From contig JAJEKV010000155.1 in NCBI GenBank assembly GCA_021234155.1, positions 1,044,995 to 1,108,994 on the forward strand: a stretch of 64,000 nucleotides of DNA, given 5' to 3'. Source of the DNA: Isoetes taiwanensis (lineage: Eukaryota > Streptophyta > Lycopodiopsida > Isoetales > Isoetaceae). The translations under genes and the position numbers were made by a program. A model generated the notes under the pieces. The model worked only from the letters and a program-made list of their open reading frames with translations. It did no database searches and had not been told where the DNA came from. Below are positions 12,698-25,700 of this stretch, piece after piece (positions within the stretch are counted from its first letter, which is position 1; every line of letters begins with the position of its first letter).

Positions 12698-13152
12698 ATG
12701 GCGAAATTTTTATTGGCATGATTCTTAGCTTCGCGGCTTTGATCGCCACTTCCTTTGTTCTTTTGGTCTATGGTTTTATTCAATTCAGTTCTATGTATTC
12801 CACTTGGAGGGCAAACAGGGCTGATAGCGGGCCTCCTAATCCCGGACCGGTTGGAAGCGGATTGGATCAGTCTGCCATTCGGGAAATTCCTGTGCTTATT
12901 TTTGAGAAAAATGAGGCACCACTCACTCAGTCTGTGGATTGTGTAGTGTGCCTCACCAGATTTGTAGGTGGTGAGAAACTGAGAGTATTGCCTAGTTGTA
13001 GCCATTCTTTTCATGTTGCTTGTGTTGATAAATGGCTTCAAGTGCATTCAAATTGTCCACTTTGCAGAGCTCAAGCTGTTCCTATACAAGCACAAAAGAA
13101 AGGCAACCCGCCACTATGCGCGGGAAGATTAGACTTAATTGAATTGAATTGA
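12661..13152 (+). CDS. ATL-type RING-H2 E3 ubiquitin ligase
   Basis: This intronless gene encodes a 163-aa membrane-anchored E3 ubiquitin ligase of the plant ATL family; the RING-H2 domain recruits a ubiquitin-loaded E2 enzyme. Residues 17-40 form one transmembrane segment near the N-terminus. Residues 67-69 carry the family GLD motif (GLDQSAIREIP). The RING-H2 ligands are C94, C97, C113, H115, H118, C121, C132 and C135 with spacing C-x2-C-x15-C-x-H-x2-H-x2-C-x10-C-x2-C. P111 before the third ligand and W125 after the sixth also match the family. No upstream in-frame ATG exists before a stop at 12616; M20 has a better start context but would trim the membrane segment. The C-terminal tail is short for the family, and its last residues (LIELN) are encoded by a pentamer microsatellite. 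Many ATL genes respond to pathogen elicitors, but nothing here shows that for this one. Confidence 0.95.
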   Translation: MLLSKRYKEGLLDGEIFIGMILSFAALIATSFVLLVYGFIQFSSMYSTWRANRADSGPPNPGPVGSGLDQSAIREIPVLIFEKNEAPLTQSVDCVVCLTRFVGGEKLRVLPSCSHSFHVACVDKWLQVHSNCPLCRAQAVPIQAQKKGNPPLCAGRLDLIELN

Positions 13153-13161
13153 ATTGAATTT
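13137..13161. repeat. AATTG pentamer microsatellite at the RING stop codon
   Basis: Five copies of AATTG/GAATT span the end of the RING frame and its stop codon. Because the unit is five bases long, gain or loss of one unit shifts the frame and changes the C-terminus of the protein. Confidence 0.9.
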
Positions 13162-13172
13162 TAAGGTGTCCC

Positions 13173-13193
13173 TCCCCTGCCTCCAGCAGGGGA
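13173..13193 (+). other. Perfect 8-bp hairpin in the 3' flank of the RING gene
   Basis: TCCCCTGC and GCAGGGGA form an 8-bp GC-rich stem with the 5-base loop CTCCA, 21 bases after the RING stop codon. In the mRNA this would lie in the 3' UTR. Role unknown. Confidence 0.6.
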
Positions 13194-13199
13194 AGATTA

Positions 13200-15965
13200 T
13201 AGGATTCTTTGTTCTACTACACTCTAGTCTGACATACTAATAGTAGAACATCTAATCCATAAGGTGGACTTCTTCCCATGACGTTGAGATAATATCTATC
13301 TATCTCTCTCTTCCATGGCATATAATATTCCATTTGTCAAGAAAGAAGTAATGTTAACATCAAATTAATGTCAGATGGTGATTGAAAGGTATAGGCATTT
13401 GGAGTTTTACATGTTCATTCATATTTCATGTTCGATACATCTTGCACTTCCTTTGTTTAATAAGATTGTTGGTGCTTGGACTCCACTGCTTTGTGTTATT
13501 GTATGCAAGAGGTAACATCTTACCCAAACATAATTCTTTTATCTAGTGGACAAAATCAGGCAAGTATCCTTTTCCAACCTCAAAATCACAATATCAACAC
13601 ATAAATGCAAGAGAATCGTATTGAATACACTTGTACTTGTCATATACAATCTATATAATGTTATTTCCTCTAATATTCTGTGGTATCAAAATGTTACAGC
13701 AGAGTTACTACCATGTTCTTTTTTCTTTCTCCTGATATATTTTGGGTGGACATGTCTTAAATCTTTACACGCTAGACGTGAGCACAATAGTTGTTGTTAA
13801 TTTAATTTGCCAATTTTCAGTTGCCATTCCCTTTCTTGATGGAGTCAGAGGAATGGAAGAACTAGTAAATCATCAAGTGGCAGTGTAAAATTGACCTTTT
13901 TCTTGTAGATATTTCAGTGTACTTTCAAACTAAATATCCCTGTTTGATTTAAATTTTAGGAATCATCAAGCTTACATATAGTTCTGACAATTCACTTTAG
14001 TTTGATGCAGATATCATTGCTAGGTACACAATAGTATAAGAGCTCAAAATGTTTAATCTCATAGGATTAAGGACCTTGCACTGTACCCTTTTCTTTGCAC
14101 ATTGCATTATTTATGCGACGAGGTCAAAAGTATGAAGTAGCAGATAATCTGATAAAGCATTTGGCGTCAATCTTTGAGCCATTCATGTTTGGTGACGCTT
14201 GATTTATTCTGTTCATAGTGTTGCCTTGCACTTGCAAATGACGCCATCTTAATTCATTCATAGATTTCTAAAGTAGCTTAATTACTATTTAAAGTTTAAA
14301 ATAATTCATGCCAGACTGGCGACTTGAAGGCTGGAAACAATTGAAATGCTCAGCGATGATTAAATTCTGGGAAGCAAGCTCTAGTTTTACCATTGTCGTA
14401 ATGTGGTTTCCTTTCCGTATATTAGAGGAAAGCATTGAGTTTCTGAGTATGCACAATCTGCATGAAGTTTTGGCAAGTTGGATAAACCGGATCATTTTCT
14501 CGGATCTGCATGAGTGTCACTATGCTTTCTTCAACCTCAGTTTCACAGTAACTGCATAATGGCATTATCAACATCATCATCAGGGTTCAAAACGGGTTAA
14601 AAGAGAATTGCAGAAAGTCTCTGCTTACCATATAGAGCATCTAACTGCCAAATCATCAAGGAAAACAACAGTAGGTCACCACAACAATGTTTGAGAAAAG
14701 CCGAAATGCATCATGCATCATACCTTTGCCGTCTCGTCTTTGACAAAATTGTAAAGTGTCAATGGCTCATATGAATATATATATGCTCAATTATTGATTT
14801 TGAACTGAAATTAAACTGCATAAATAACATATGTCTTTGAGAGATAGAAAATTATGTCCTATTGACAAGACAAAGAAACCAATAAACCTGTATATTACTG
14901 AAGGGAGCCACTATCAGGGCTGCACATGGAACACTGTTCAATGAAAGAATTCAGCAAAAAACTATATTTTCCACCAGAGGGCCAAAAGGAGAATTAGAAT
15001 TTCTCATCAGAGTCCCATATGATCCGTACTGCACAGAACCGGGAGGTCATTCAGAATAAGTGCTTCCAAATAAGGGAGAAATCAAATCAAACGTAAGATA
15101 AGAGGTATATACACGATCATCGCCCAATAGCAATCAAAAGGGGATAATAGCACCAAATCGCAGCCATGGGGTAAAAATCAGCTGTAGGTTTCACAATAAC
15201 TCGTACTTTCTCATCCCATGCTGGCAATAACGATGAAGATTATAAATATTTAACAAATAGCACACTTTGCAGCATTTTTCCCTTGCATACTTCTTTTGCA
15301 ACCTCCAGGAAAAAGTAGTAAGTTCCCCACCTTCCTAAGAATTATGGAAGGCAAAGTAAGGAGAATATATCTCTTTGTGATACACACTATGTACCTTCAA
15401 TAGTTTAGAAGCAAACTTGTTGGCCTCTACATTTTATATCTAATGGATAGAAATTTATTAACACACAAAAAATTATCATCAGAAATGAAAGCAGACATTT
15501 TCGCAGTTCGCTTAAATTCATCCTGATTGTTCTTCTAAAATAGAGCCAAATCGTGTATCCAGTGACCAGATGAGCAAGGCCTGCAAGGGAAGCCAACAAG
15601 AACAACTATATAAGAGGAAAGTCAGTGGCCATGAAAATTGTTGATCTAAATGGGGATAACAGGCAACCCTTCATAGAATATCATTAAATGTCGTATATCT
15701 AAAATGTACTGTGATTGCCAAACAAACAGCATTGGTCTCTACTCCTAAAGAGAAGCTTGTAAGGGAAATAGACTGACCAATAAAGCTACTGCTACATGCA
15801 GCTTAGCAATAGAGATGCAGAACAAAGAAAGAGAAGTAAACCTTCTGCAGCGGATTAGGTAGATGACACAACCTACCGACGGTAAAGGTGACGCGCAGAT
15901 CTGGGATTGAAATGATTTTCTAATTGTGTTATAGGTTTAAACATAATCTATAGTTCAGTCATCTG
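13200..15965. other. Interval between convergent RING and hydrolase genes
   Basis: The DNA is AT-rich, with intron- or UTR-like composition. No motif was recognised on either strand. The part from about 14.3 to 15.9 kb may hold the last exons and 3' UTR of the minus-strand hydrolase gene. For example, a minus-strand CTTGCAG acceptor-like site near 15577-15583 precedes a short open segment, but no conserved sequence confirms it. The PES family normally has a C-terminal acyltransferase domain; I could not find it here. Confidence 0.4.
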
Positions 15966-15970
15966 CTTAC

Positions 15971-17646
15971 CTACCCCGCCATGGTTCAGAAATCTGTCCA
16001 ATTCATCCATGACATTGTCTGCAAATAACATGAGTTGCTTTCATGATGAGCATCATTGAACTGAAAACCATAGGTCTTCATTATGCTCCAAGATCCACGG
16101 ATTTCTCCATAAGAGGAGGTACCACTAAAATAACAACCAACACTGTGTGTTGCATGTTGTACGAGCCTCACAATGCTTAATTTATGTTGCTATAAATGGG
16201 AACCATATAGAATAATGCTTGCTGTTGGGAAGTAGACCTTGCAATCTGGCACCTTCTCGATTGACAACAACAATCTATCCTTAGCTGAAGCTATCTGCAT
16301 GTTATACATATTCAATATAACTTTGGAAATAAATGCAAACAAGGGACTAGAAAACATACAATCAATGTTGGGCACATGAATTTTCTGGAGTCCTTATCCG
16401 CGGATATTAGAATTGTCATTGAGTAGTGTGTGAGGCGCCATGCAGCACACTCTGCAGAAATGTCGGTGAGACAAGACAGGAAAGCCTCATTTGCAGAATT
16501 GGAAACACATCTTGAGAGCCTTCACTCATAATTGGCAGCAATATCTCTTGCAGGTCAAAACAAAATTCATCACTTCTTATAAACCTAATGAGTAAAACTT
16601 AAGTGTCAGCCTCAAATTTGGAGGAAATTAGCCATCACCTTTTGGTAATGTCATGGCCAATGGCAGTGGAACTACCCCCAAGAGCCTGTTGACCACCAAA
16701 GCTTGCTATAAAATTGCTTTTGAAGAAGTTGGTAGTTGAGTTGATCTGTTGTAAAACGTTTCTAAGGATTAAGAAGTTGTGAAAAGAGAAATGGCATGTC
16801 CAATCAAAGATATGCCAACATACTAGTATTGTATATAAAAGAATCACTCAAGTTCCTGGATATGTTTGTACCAAGATGCCGAGGAAACAATATCTGGTGG
16901 AATTGTTTGTACTAAGCTGCGACAAACAAGCACCAAATGATTCAAGCACCAACCAGAGTCAGCTGACACCTACGCATTAACCCTTCTAACTTCACTAGTC
17001 AATAATGGACTCAGGACTTCTACAAGCTCTTGCCATGATGATCTATCACTATCTGGAATATAAACACAGCGGATTTCATACCTGCAGGGCATGACATAGA
17101 TTTAGGTAGTAGAACTAATATAAAAAGAAAACACGATTTAAATAAGCAGCAAAATGCATGTCTGATATGAAAGAGCCATTAATAACTTGGATTAACTGTT
17201 ACTTGATCCTTTGCGAGAAGAGAAATACCTATTTTTCGTTGTTGAACTTACCCTGCATCCACTAAGGCAGGCAACTGGGGTCGTAATGTCATCCCCATGC
17301 AATCCATTCCAGGCAAATAAACCAACAATGCCCTGCCTGTTGCCGATGCATCCATGTTATCCACATCATTTAGTGGGTTATACAAAGTAATGGTCTTCCA
17401 ATTTAACGAAACAGAAGCAGCGCAAGCAATGCGCCGAGAAGAATGAGAAAAAGTGTTTGCAACATTAAATCTCAAAGAATGATCTATTAATCTCTTTGTA
17501 TTCTGTAAAGGCTGCATCGAAGCAAGAGTGACAGCCATGGAAGAGGGTGTTAACCTACAAATTTCCGGTGGAAAGCTGCTGGGAAATGGCATTGCTCTAT
17601 TTTGAGAGATTGGGTGGCCAGAAATATATCCATACCTTTTATCCAA
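15971..17646 (-). CDS. Alpha/beta hydrolase, phytyl ester synthase-like, plastid-type
   Basis: This is a multi-exon gene. Exon 1 (17646-17252) has a Ser/Arg-rich, acid-poor N-terminus like a plastid transit peptide, then LLVYLPGMDCMGMTLR, the oxyanion-side strand of the PES/esterase-lipase family. It ends at a GTAAGT donor. Exon 2 starts at 17081 after CTGCAG, restores the frame and reads GYEIRCVYIPDSDRSSWQEL. Further on, in a shifted frame, come QLTLVG and ESFGAC (16930-16943), the G-E-S-F-G nucleophile elbow. A probable exon at 16745-16639 reads INSTTNFFKS (family NPATSF block). An exon from 16294 reads AKDRLLLSIE then GARLQGLLPNS, the acid-residue block (D in KDRLL). A PLMEKSVDLG segment near 16090 and a 48-bp exon (16018-15971) with TTGCAG and GTAAGC borders follow. 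Family members esterify phytol or release fatty acids in plastids. At least three frame shifts suggest a pseudogene or residual indels. The N-terminal half of the family call is strong; the 3' end is unknown. Confidence 0.75.
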
Positions 17647-17649
17647 TGG

Positions 17650-18880
17650 ATATCAGGCCTTGAATTTAGATTTTGCAGTGTTTTTATTGACAAAATTTGA
17701 CCACCGGATTAAGTCTTCCAATTTTTTACCAAAAGAAAATTGACCAAATCTTTTAATGTGCGGGAATTAACGAAAATTTAAACAGGGTTGCCTAACCCGA
17801 GGTGCACAATTTCATACAATTCTAGCTGAACTGTTAGTGTTGTTGACCGTTGTAGCCAATTAGAACATCGAGGTTGTTTCTGATATATTCAATAGCTAGA
17901 GATGGGGTTTTACATATGATATTCAATGGCCCGATGCTGCTCAGTGAAAAGAGGTTACATGAGTATAGTGGTGCGTAGCGTCTGTAAAATGGATTACGTA
18001 ATGTAAAGTTTAGTTTATGTTTCCATTGTTTTGTAGATGTATGCTAACTTAGCCCTGTTGACATCCCTGTTGAGCATCTAGTGCTATAAGCATTGTCCAA
18101 AGATCACCCTCTAGGTGATATGCGAGCAACCCAGGGAATGGTAAATACAGATCACCATAGTCTCCATCATCGTCAAACGTAAATACATCGTTTTGGTAAA
18201 AATGTTCCAATGATCTGCACATATTTCGCATTAAAGAATATATATATGCTGGGCAAGCCAGACTATGAGGGAGTGTTCAAAGTCGACGATCATTCATGAT
18301 GCAAATTTCTTTGTGCGAATATTTTACCAGAAGAATTCGTGAGATAGATGCATGTTAATGTCAGGCAACAGCATGACAAAAGCAAGAACTCCTCAGAATG
18401 CCAAATGATAAAATATTCTAGCAAAATCATAGTTAGTCCATCAAAATTGACAATCAATTTCAATGACTTTACTTTTAAGACATAGAACACCCTTTGGACA
18501 AAGGAGTGCAATATAAATAAAAATTTTGCATGAGCCTATAGCAAGTAGATCAAAATCAAACAATTCTAATCTAGGACATTCAAGCATGAACTAAGCCTGG
18601 TTCAAAGGACACAGCAATATCCGAGTTGGTTATTGCACATAACTGAGGATCAAGATTGGACTCTACACACATTGGTATACATATGATATTATCGCTTTAA
18701 AATAGATTAATTAATTGTTCATATGAACCATGTGTTTCTACATATCCGAATCCCAGCGTAAATCATCATGCCGTAAGATGGCAACTAATATCGGTTTAGT
18801 TCTAGGTGAAGTTTATATAACATATCCAAACTCCGATCATGTTTAAGCACAAAACAAATTGTCGAAATATTTTGGAAGCT
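17650..18880. other. Upstream flank of the hydrolase gene
   Basis: This should include the promoter and 5' UTR of the minus-strand hydrolase gene, but no TATA-type element can be placed with confidence. A 60-codon minus-strand frame at 18049-18231 has an acidic run (FDDDGDYGD); it could be a short exon, but nothing supports it beyond being open. Confidence 0.35.
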
Positions 18881-18885
18881 CGATA

Positions 18886-19050
18886 AGAGAATCTTAGGGG
18901 AATCTAACAGTAATCCAAGGCATCTTCTGTGGAATCTTGGGAGAATCCATCGGATTTTGAGAATCTAGGGAATCTACATAGATTCTAATGGAATCTAGGG
19001 AATACACATAGAATCTAAAGGAATCAAGGGCGTAATCTAAAGGAACGTAG
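18886..19050. repeat. Decamer tandem array, GAATCTAGGG type
   Basis: The array is built from ten-base units such as GAATCTAGGG, AATCTACATA and GATTCTAATG. Between 18961 and 19020 there are two consecutive 30-bp higher-order units that differ at only a few positions. The units are the reverse complement of those in the larger array at 60.57-61.14 kb (CCTTAGATTC type). Confidence 0.8.
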
Positions 19051-19883
19051 ACTTCTTTTGATCATGCAACGTATGCTCCTCTTTATAGAACATGCAACAC
19101 CTCAAAATAATATCCTCCACAGAACTAATGTGGATTATAATTTGTATACATAAAGTCGCCATATAATCCAAATGGAATACTGCAAAACTATAGAAGGTTA
19201 GGCCACAACATTTGTAAAACAAATTTAACATTAGCATACTCTAATTCTGGCTTAAGTCGGCTCAAGGAGGGTCTTATCTTTTTTGTAATCCTATCTTTTA
19301 CTTGCTCTTTGTTAAGTACTCGACAGTTGCAACCACGAACTTTTTTCCAATACTCCTCACCCCTCTTGATAACCTTTTCCTTTTTATAATTTTCACCCTT
19401 TGTGACTATAAGGTTGCATGATCTTGATTGACGTATTTATTAAATCTATGATGAAAATCAGTCCACTTGGCATAAGTCCCCAATGAAAACTTAGTCTATG
19501 AAAGATTTTCACCTGACATAAGAGGGCAACTAGGAGCTAAATAATCCGCACAAAAGATGTCTTTAACATGAAAAATACTAATCCAAGATAGATGATAATC
19601 ACACGACATCGAGATAGGTTCCAGACGACGTAAATCTAAATCGACGAGTTAAAAAAATACGATTTTTTGAAAAATTATATTTTATCGATTTTTAGTCACC
19701 GGTCGAGGCACTGGCTGGTGATGTTTAAACCTTCGCTTTGGCGATGCTTAAAAGCCGATCTGCAGACGCCAACAAGAACATCTACAGTTTATGTTTCATG
19801 ATTAAACCTTTCTTCGAGCGGCGACGCCAGTGTCCACAGACGCTGAAACGGTTCGCTGGCTGGCCCCCAAAAAAAAAACTGAC
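19051..19883. other. Gene-free stretch
   Basis: No gene was recognised. Near 19750-19860 the motif AGACGC recurs three times, including CAGACGCTGAAA, which also marks the short repeats at 34.7 and 36.3 kb. A 10-base A-run at 19869-19878 precedes the large repeat copy 1. Confidence 0.4.
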
Positions 19884-22765
19884 AACACTAGCCTTGACAT
19901 AAGCCATACTAGAAGAACCCTACATACCTCACCAATCCTTTGAGTAATCAAGTATCGTCTCAATCTAGGACGAGCTATCCCAAATTGGCATATTCAGATA
20001 CTTGGTATCATAATCTTATCCTTATAAATATGTCTAATGTAACTATAGATTAGTTATTATATCATGCTCCGTGAAACTACTTTACTCCAGAGTTTTTGAC
20101 CCTACCTCACGAGTCCATACATAATTGCTGCCTTAATATCAATATCCCAAGACACCTTTGGACATATAACATATATTTATCATGTAGTCATAAACCCTTT
20201 ACATGATTATTATGCTAGTCTCGCCATTCCAAGTGATTGGATCACCCTTGTTCTTTATTAAAATGCCATATACTCAACTCTAGTATTTAATAATCATTAA
20301 CTATTTTGGCAAGCCTTGCCATTCTATTTAACTCAAGATATGCCGATGCAACTATAGTATAAATCTCAACTTATTTTGTAATTTACCTAGTTTAACCAGC
20401 TTCTCTTAGAGTAGCCCAATGCTGCCAAAAGGTTGCGGATGTATTCTATTATGCGTCCTTCATTGCACAACAAACTCATACCGCTTTTGCAGTAATGCAC
20501 TTATGGAACAACATCAATCAAAAGAGGAAGTTACGCCATAATATTATTAATGCAATCATTCCGTGAAGATAAAATAACTCCCGATATTATCAACCTGCTA
20601 TACATGAGTTTATGATCAATCCTATGTATCGCTTCAAAACATATTTTAGCATAACCGTATCTAATTTGTTACCAACAAGTTCATACAATGATTCACCAAG
20701 TATGTTGCATATATAGTATGGATTTAAAATAACAAAATGCCATACCTTTACCCATATCAAAATCATATACACCAGCTTAGACTGCCCCGCCATGCACATA
20801 CCAAGTGGTGCCCTGCTCGAATGTAATCCATTATGCAACGGGTCCTTGCTTTTGCAAAACCCTATATTGTATTTGCAATGTAAAGATAATAATACCATCA
20901 TCCACAAAGATGCAATGCCAGATATATATTATAATTCATTCCTACCAAAATACTTCCCCGATATTAATATCCTCGCCATGAGTTTATGATCCACCCTATA
21001 TATAGCTTCCTTTCAAAATTTATGCGCCGCTCAACAAGATTAGATTTTGTAGGTCAGTCCTATTCTTGTTTAAATCAAGATGCACTTATGTCACACATTA
21101 TATGTCTCAAAACGTGAAGTTCAACCTTTCAAAAACTCTGGCATCAGCCTAGATAATCATGTACTTCTAGAGGTGTGGTAGACAACAGAATGTACCTTTC
21201 AAAGCAATTTTAAACAACATTTTAGAACCTGCTTTTGTTAAATCATATACTGCTCACTTAAGAACTTGCTACTGTATCCATGCTACTTCCACTCTAATTT
21301 TGATCTCTTTGACATAAAAAGCACAAATAGAGAAGAAAAACAATCACACTGCAACAAACAAGCAAACATTAGCAGGTAATAAATTAGATGATGAAGGGCC
21401 AAAAAGGTACATTGGTGTTTCTTATTTATCGCTTCACCATTTGTACCTTCTATGCCCTTGATCAAGAATATTAGTTTTCCTTTCTTTAAAAAAGATAATA
21501 ACTCAAATAGAACGAAAAGTGAACTTTAAAGTATTACCCAATCAAAAACATGAGGTATACACTACTTCAATCAAGCCATTACAAACAACAAAGCTCGACA
21601 TACTTAGAATATCACATACAATGTAAGATCATAACTTATTCTTGATCAAGATTAATCTTGCACTTAAACCACGCCCCTTCGGGTTTGCGTAATCTCGAAC
21701 CTATCATGGTGGTGAGCTTCTAAATACTCCCCGCCTACAAAATTTTATGATTAGATTATTTTATGCATCAATCGTTATGCTTAAGAATGCATATGCTTTA
21801 AAACTCGCTTATTACAACCGCATCCACCATGCTCATAGAGCCCTTTGGCTTACTTGAACAACGCTTTTTCATTCTCAAGATTTATTTAATAACCGTTTTC
21901 AGATATTCAAAAGAGGCTCTTGGCACAAAGCTCCAAGATGTTCTTTAGCCCATAGTCACCCCATGCTACTGCTTTTCTCACTCGCACTGTGGTTGCCTAC
22001 TTATCATAGGCCCATGTCATCCTTATGATTACTAATGCCTTTACTTCATGTCACAGCGAACCTGCTATGGCCACAAAACTTGAGCTGGAACATATCCTAC
22101 GACCATACAATTTTACTCGGTTACCACCCGTGTTAAAGCATTCTCATCTTTGAGCTTCGTGAACAAATTGTCCGTAGGTACTCCCTCCTGCCTAGGATTT
22201 CTGGCCGCTTTATTTCATTGCATGTACTCCTTCATTATAATACCGCTACCATTCCAAAGCCTCTTGTTATCAAAACGCCACGCCTCTTCCCTATCTTCCA
22301 TGCTTCTATCCTTATCGAGTTGAGGCGCACCAAATTCAACTCATTCAAATCGGGCTGCTTCGCCCTAACCATTTCTCCACAATAGAGTTTTGCCTTGACT
22401 TAAATGCTCCATTCTACCTCTATCCGCTTTAAAATTATTAATGGCCTTAGACACTAACCAAATTTTTGGTCGACCAACTTATTAACTCAATCATCAAATA
22501 TATCCCGGCAAGATTCATCATTACTTATGAATTTTTTCCCGAGTATTCACTGATTCAGGGCTCATTTCCATTATCACATATATTGGTCATGCCATAAATA
22601 TTCTCCACATACTGTCCTACCATGCCTCGATTTGTGCCATAGTTTACCCTTGACCATTATCAGCATTTGATTCACCCTTTTATTCAAAAGTCATTTGTAG
22701 ATATATGCCCCATACATGTCTCTATTTTATTACATTATAAAGACCAAATTGTTTATTTATATAAA
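19884..22765. repeat. Large direct repeat, copy 1
   Basis: From CTAGCCTTG through TTGTTTATTTATAT this segment is matched over its whole length by 31749-34740 in the same orientation. Aligned stretches look about 85-90% identical by eye, with many one- to five-base indels. Shared landmarks include GAGCTATCCCAAATTGGCAT (19970 / 31837), ACCAAGTGGTGCCCTG (20799 / 32682) and AAAAAGCACAAATAGAGAAG (21316 / 33211). The sequence is AT-rich with no intact frame. The only protein-like part is near the right end (about 22100-22330, minus strand), where both copies read like a low-complexity, Arg/Asn/Gly-rich gag tail. Class unknown. Confidence 0.85.
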
Positions 22766-25700
22766 AATCCTGCTCTCCAACCAGAGGATAATGTCAGCAC
22801 TTTGGCTCAATGATTTATCAGTAAACTGATGGGTCAACCCTACTTGGTGCAGTGGGTGGGTCGTGCACCATCCCAATATAATTGCGGCCCATTGGTTTTA
22901 ATTTTTGAACTAAACTATCATATACATACCATGGTGTTTACCTTTTGGTAGTTTTAATACCCAAAAGTCTGCACAACCGCTTCTACCTATATTTAGCCCA
23001 GAAATTGGCTAATATCTTGAATATACTTGATGACTCTTTTAAGTCCCCTTTGTCAACCCTGCTACGTAGATGAAATTATTCATCAACTCACTAATATCCC
23101 TTTCGTTATCATTTCCATCCTGGATTGAGTTAACATATGGCAAGGCAAGATTCTTATGCAATAGCAACATTCTAGCTTGCATATATACGGCTCATAACCG
23201 CCGTTTGCACAGTCTTTAATAAACCTCGCAAGGCAAAGAGTCTCTTCTTTTATCATACCTTATGGTCCAATATATCCTCCAAGATTTTTCATTATAATTC
23301 AGATGTGGTCGTGTTCAGAAGTTATTTAATTCCATGTGTGTTCCCCACCATTATCCCAGAATTGCTACAATTGCTTCACCTTTTATTCCAAGATAATGCA
23401 TGTCATAGATCCTTAGTCCTATCACTTATGCCTTGCAAACTAGAATAAAACTCCATAAGGGCTTAATCGCCAAAGAGTCACTCAGCCATTCAAACACATG
23501 CCAATTAATTTAATTTCAAAGTCACCATGTTCAGATTTTTAATGAATTCAACTTCCAACCATGCCATGTACATATTACACCACAATTTGGGTCATGATGT
23601 AAATCCCTAAGGGTATACCACATACCTCGCTTTCCAGATTCTATCATATTAGTATACAATTTCTCCAACAGCCAATTATTAAAAAAGTAGAGAACCTATC
23701 TAGGTTAGCACGAGCCACCATTTGCCTTGTGGTATATATTTAGTCCATTTGGCCTTATATTGCCGCCCTCGCTTAAGCCATAATTCATTTCTCGTTTAGT
23801 TTAACATGTATTTCCATGCAGCCTTTAGCAAATATTCTCAGAGGATAGCACCTATACCTTTTTCCTCTCAAAGGGGATATATTTCTCTTTCATAGCAACG
23901 TTAGTGTCAAATACGCAATTAATTCTCATTAATAATGTTAGGCACCAAGTGTTGTATCAGTATCATAATCGAGCCCACAATCCGCTTAGGGGTTAATTTT
24001 CTTTGAACAAAGTGCTTATGTGCTATTATAGATCCTTTTGGATAATTTGTACATATTTCAAGAATGCTATTGCGGACCGCCATGACCATTTCTCTCTCGG
24101 GGAGAGTCTCGCTGGTATTACAATTTCCATGCGGCTAGATCCATCTATACTCACATTTATGTGTTGTAGGCTACCCGCAATGGTGGGAGTTTTAGATTCA
24201 AACTCACTTTTGCCCAATGTCAGATGCCTTCATGTCAATTACTTCCAATTCAGTAGTATTAACGCTGAAAATCGTGAGTTTCTAGTCTGGTTACAGCCAT
24301 GTCCTAACATGCTTTTAATAAATAAACGAGATTGTCTCTGCTACTTTTTATCAACAATCAACCAAGCAGGTGCTACAAATTTTGTCCAACCATTTCAATA
24401 CAATTTGTAACCGGATCATTTGTGGGGCAAATCTCCGCATATTTATCCTTTCTACATGCACTCGCATTTATCTTCTACTTCTTCCCATATTTTCCTCTTG
24501 ATCAACTCCTTATCTTCAACTTATATGTGCAATTAACGTGTAATTCAAAAATACTTGCACAAGAGCATCTCAAGTCACATTTTAGTCTTTCTCCACTAAA
24601 TACTTTTATCGTGAATATGCCCAAGACTCTCACAAAAAGATTCCCATCGCCTATTTTTAATAATCCCCAAATCAGTCCTAACATGGCCAATCTTATCATC
24701 AATGAATTGTTTTAGATCAGATTATGGGTAAGGGCAACAAGCCTTATCCTGTGCAACGATACAGAAAGGCTTATAACAAATATACATCGCTTTCCGTGGT
24801 ACTTCCATGCAAACATGGTGTCACCGGTGATTTGACTCCACTTCCTAATTTCTGCATCACCATGATCTTACTTTATATAACCCTTGGTATGTTAATTTAT
24901 CCATAATTTTGACAAGAATGGGTAATGTGCACTTATCTTTTCTTTGTTCTCTTTTCTTTATTTTAGTCATGTGTACCCCTACCCAGTCTTTGATGTTGAA
25001 CTCATTATTCACATGCATCATTATTAACCAATTATTAGATCCCATCAGAATCGTTAGGGTGGTCATCATCGATTCAAGAGATTCCGCATCACAAGGTTAT
25101 ATTTTGTGCATAATAGTTGTGTTAGGCCACATGGTCTTGTAGTTATTTCCTTTGTTTTGTCTGGCCTCTTAGTCATATGTAGGTTAATAATCCCACGTAT
25201 ACCAAAATCCATATAATGCATACAAAGTCATGAATGCACTAAAATGAGCATATAATAAGTCGTATTTAATTAAAGGGACTCCATTCCATTCACATTTTTT
25301 TTTCGAACCCCTGCTAATTTACAAAAGAAGCACCCGACCAAACTGCCATAATTGAAATTTTGTCTATTAGTGTATCCAAGCTTTCTTCCAATTTTCTGTG
25401 GATAGCTGTCGAGAACAAGAACAATGCAACGAAAACATGCATTAGACCTATCAAGTTCTTAATTGAAAAGATTTTAGGTTGAACATTTCATCGTATTTTA
25501 GGTGGGTAGACACAGATCACAACGCAACAAAATTATGCAAATCGCTTACTTAATCACCAAAATAATAGTTTTAGATACCCATTTATAAGTGGGCTCATTA
25601 TTAACATATATTACAGTAAAGTGAAGAGACCATAGTGGTCGATTAAATCATTACACCCTCTTCTCACACACATGCCAGAACCACCTAGTGCAAGTAATGG

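Noticed and set aside
12694-13047. 117-codon minus-strand frame
   Set aside because: It is the exact shadow of the RING gene, whose zinc ligands all read on the plus strand.
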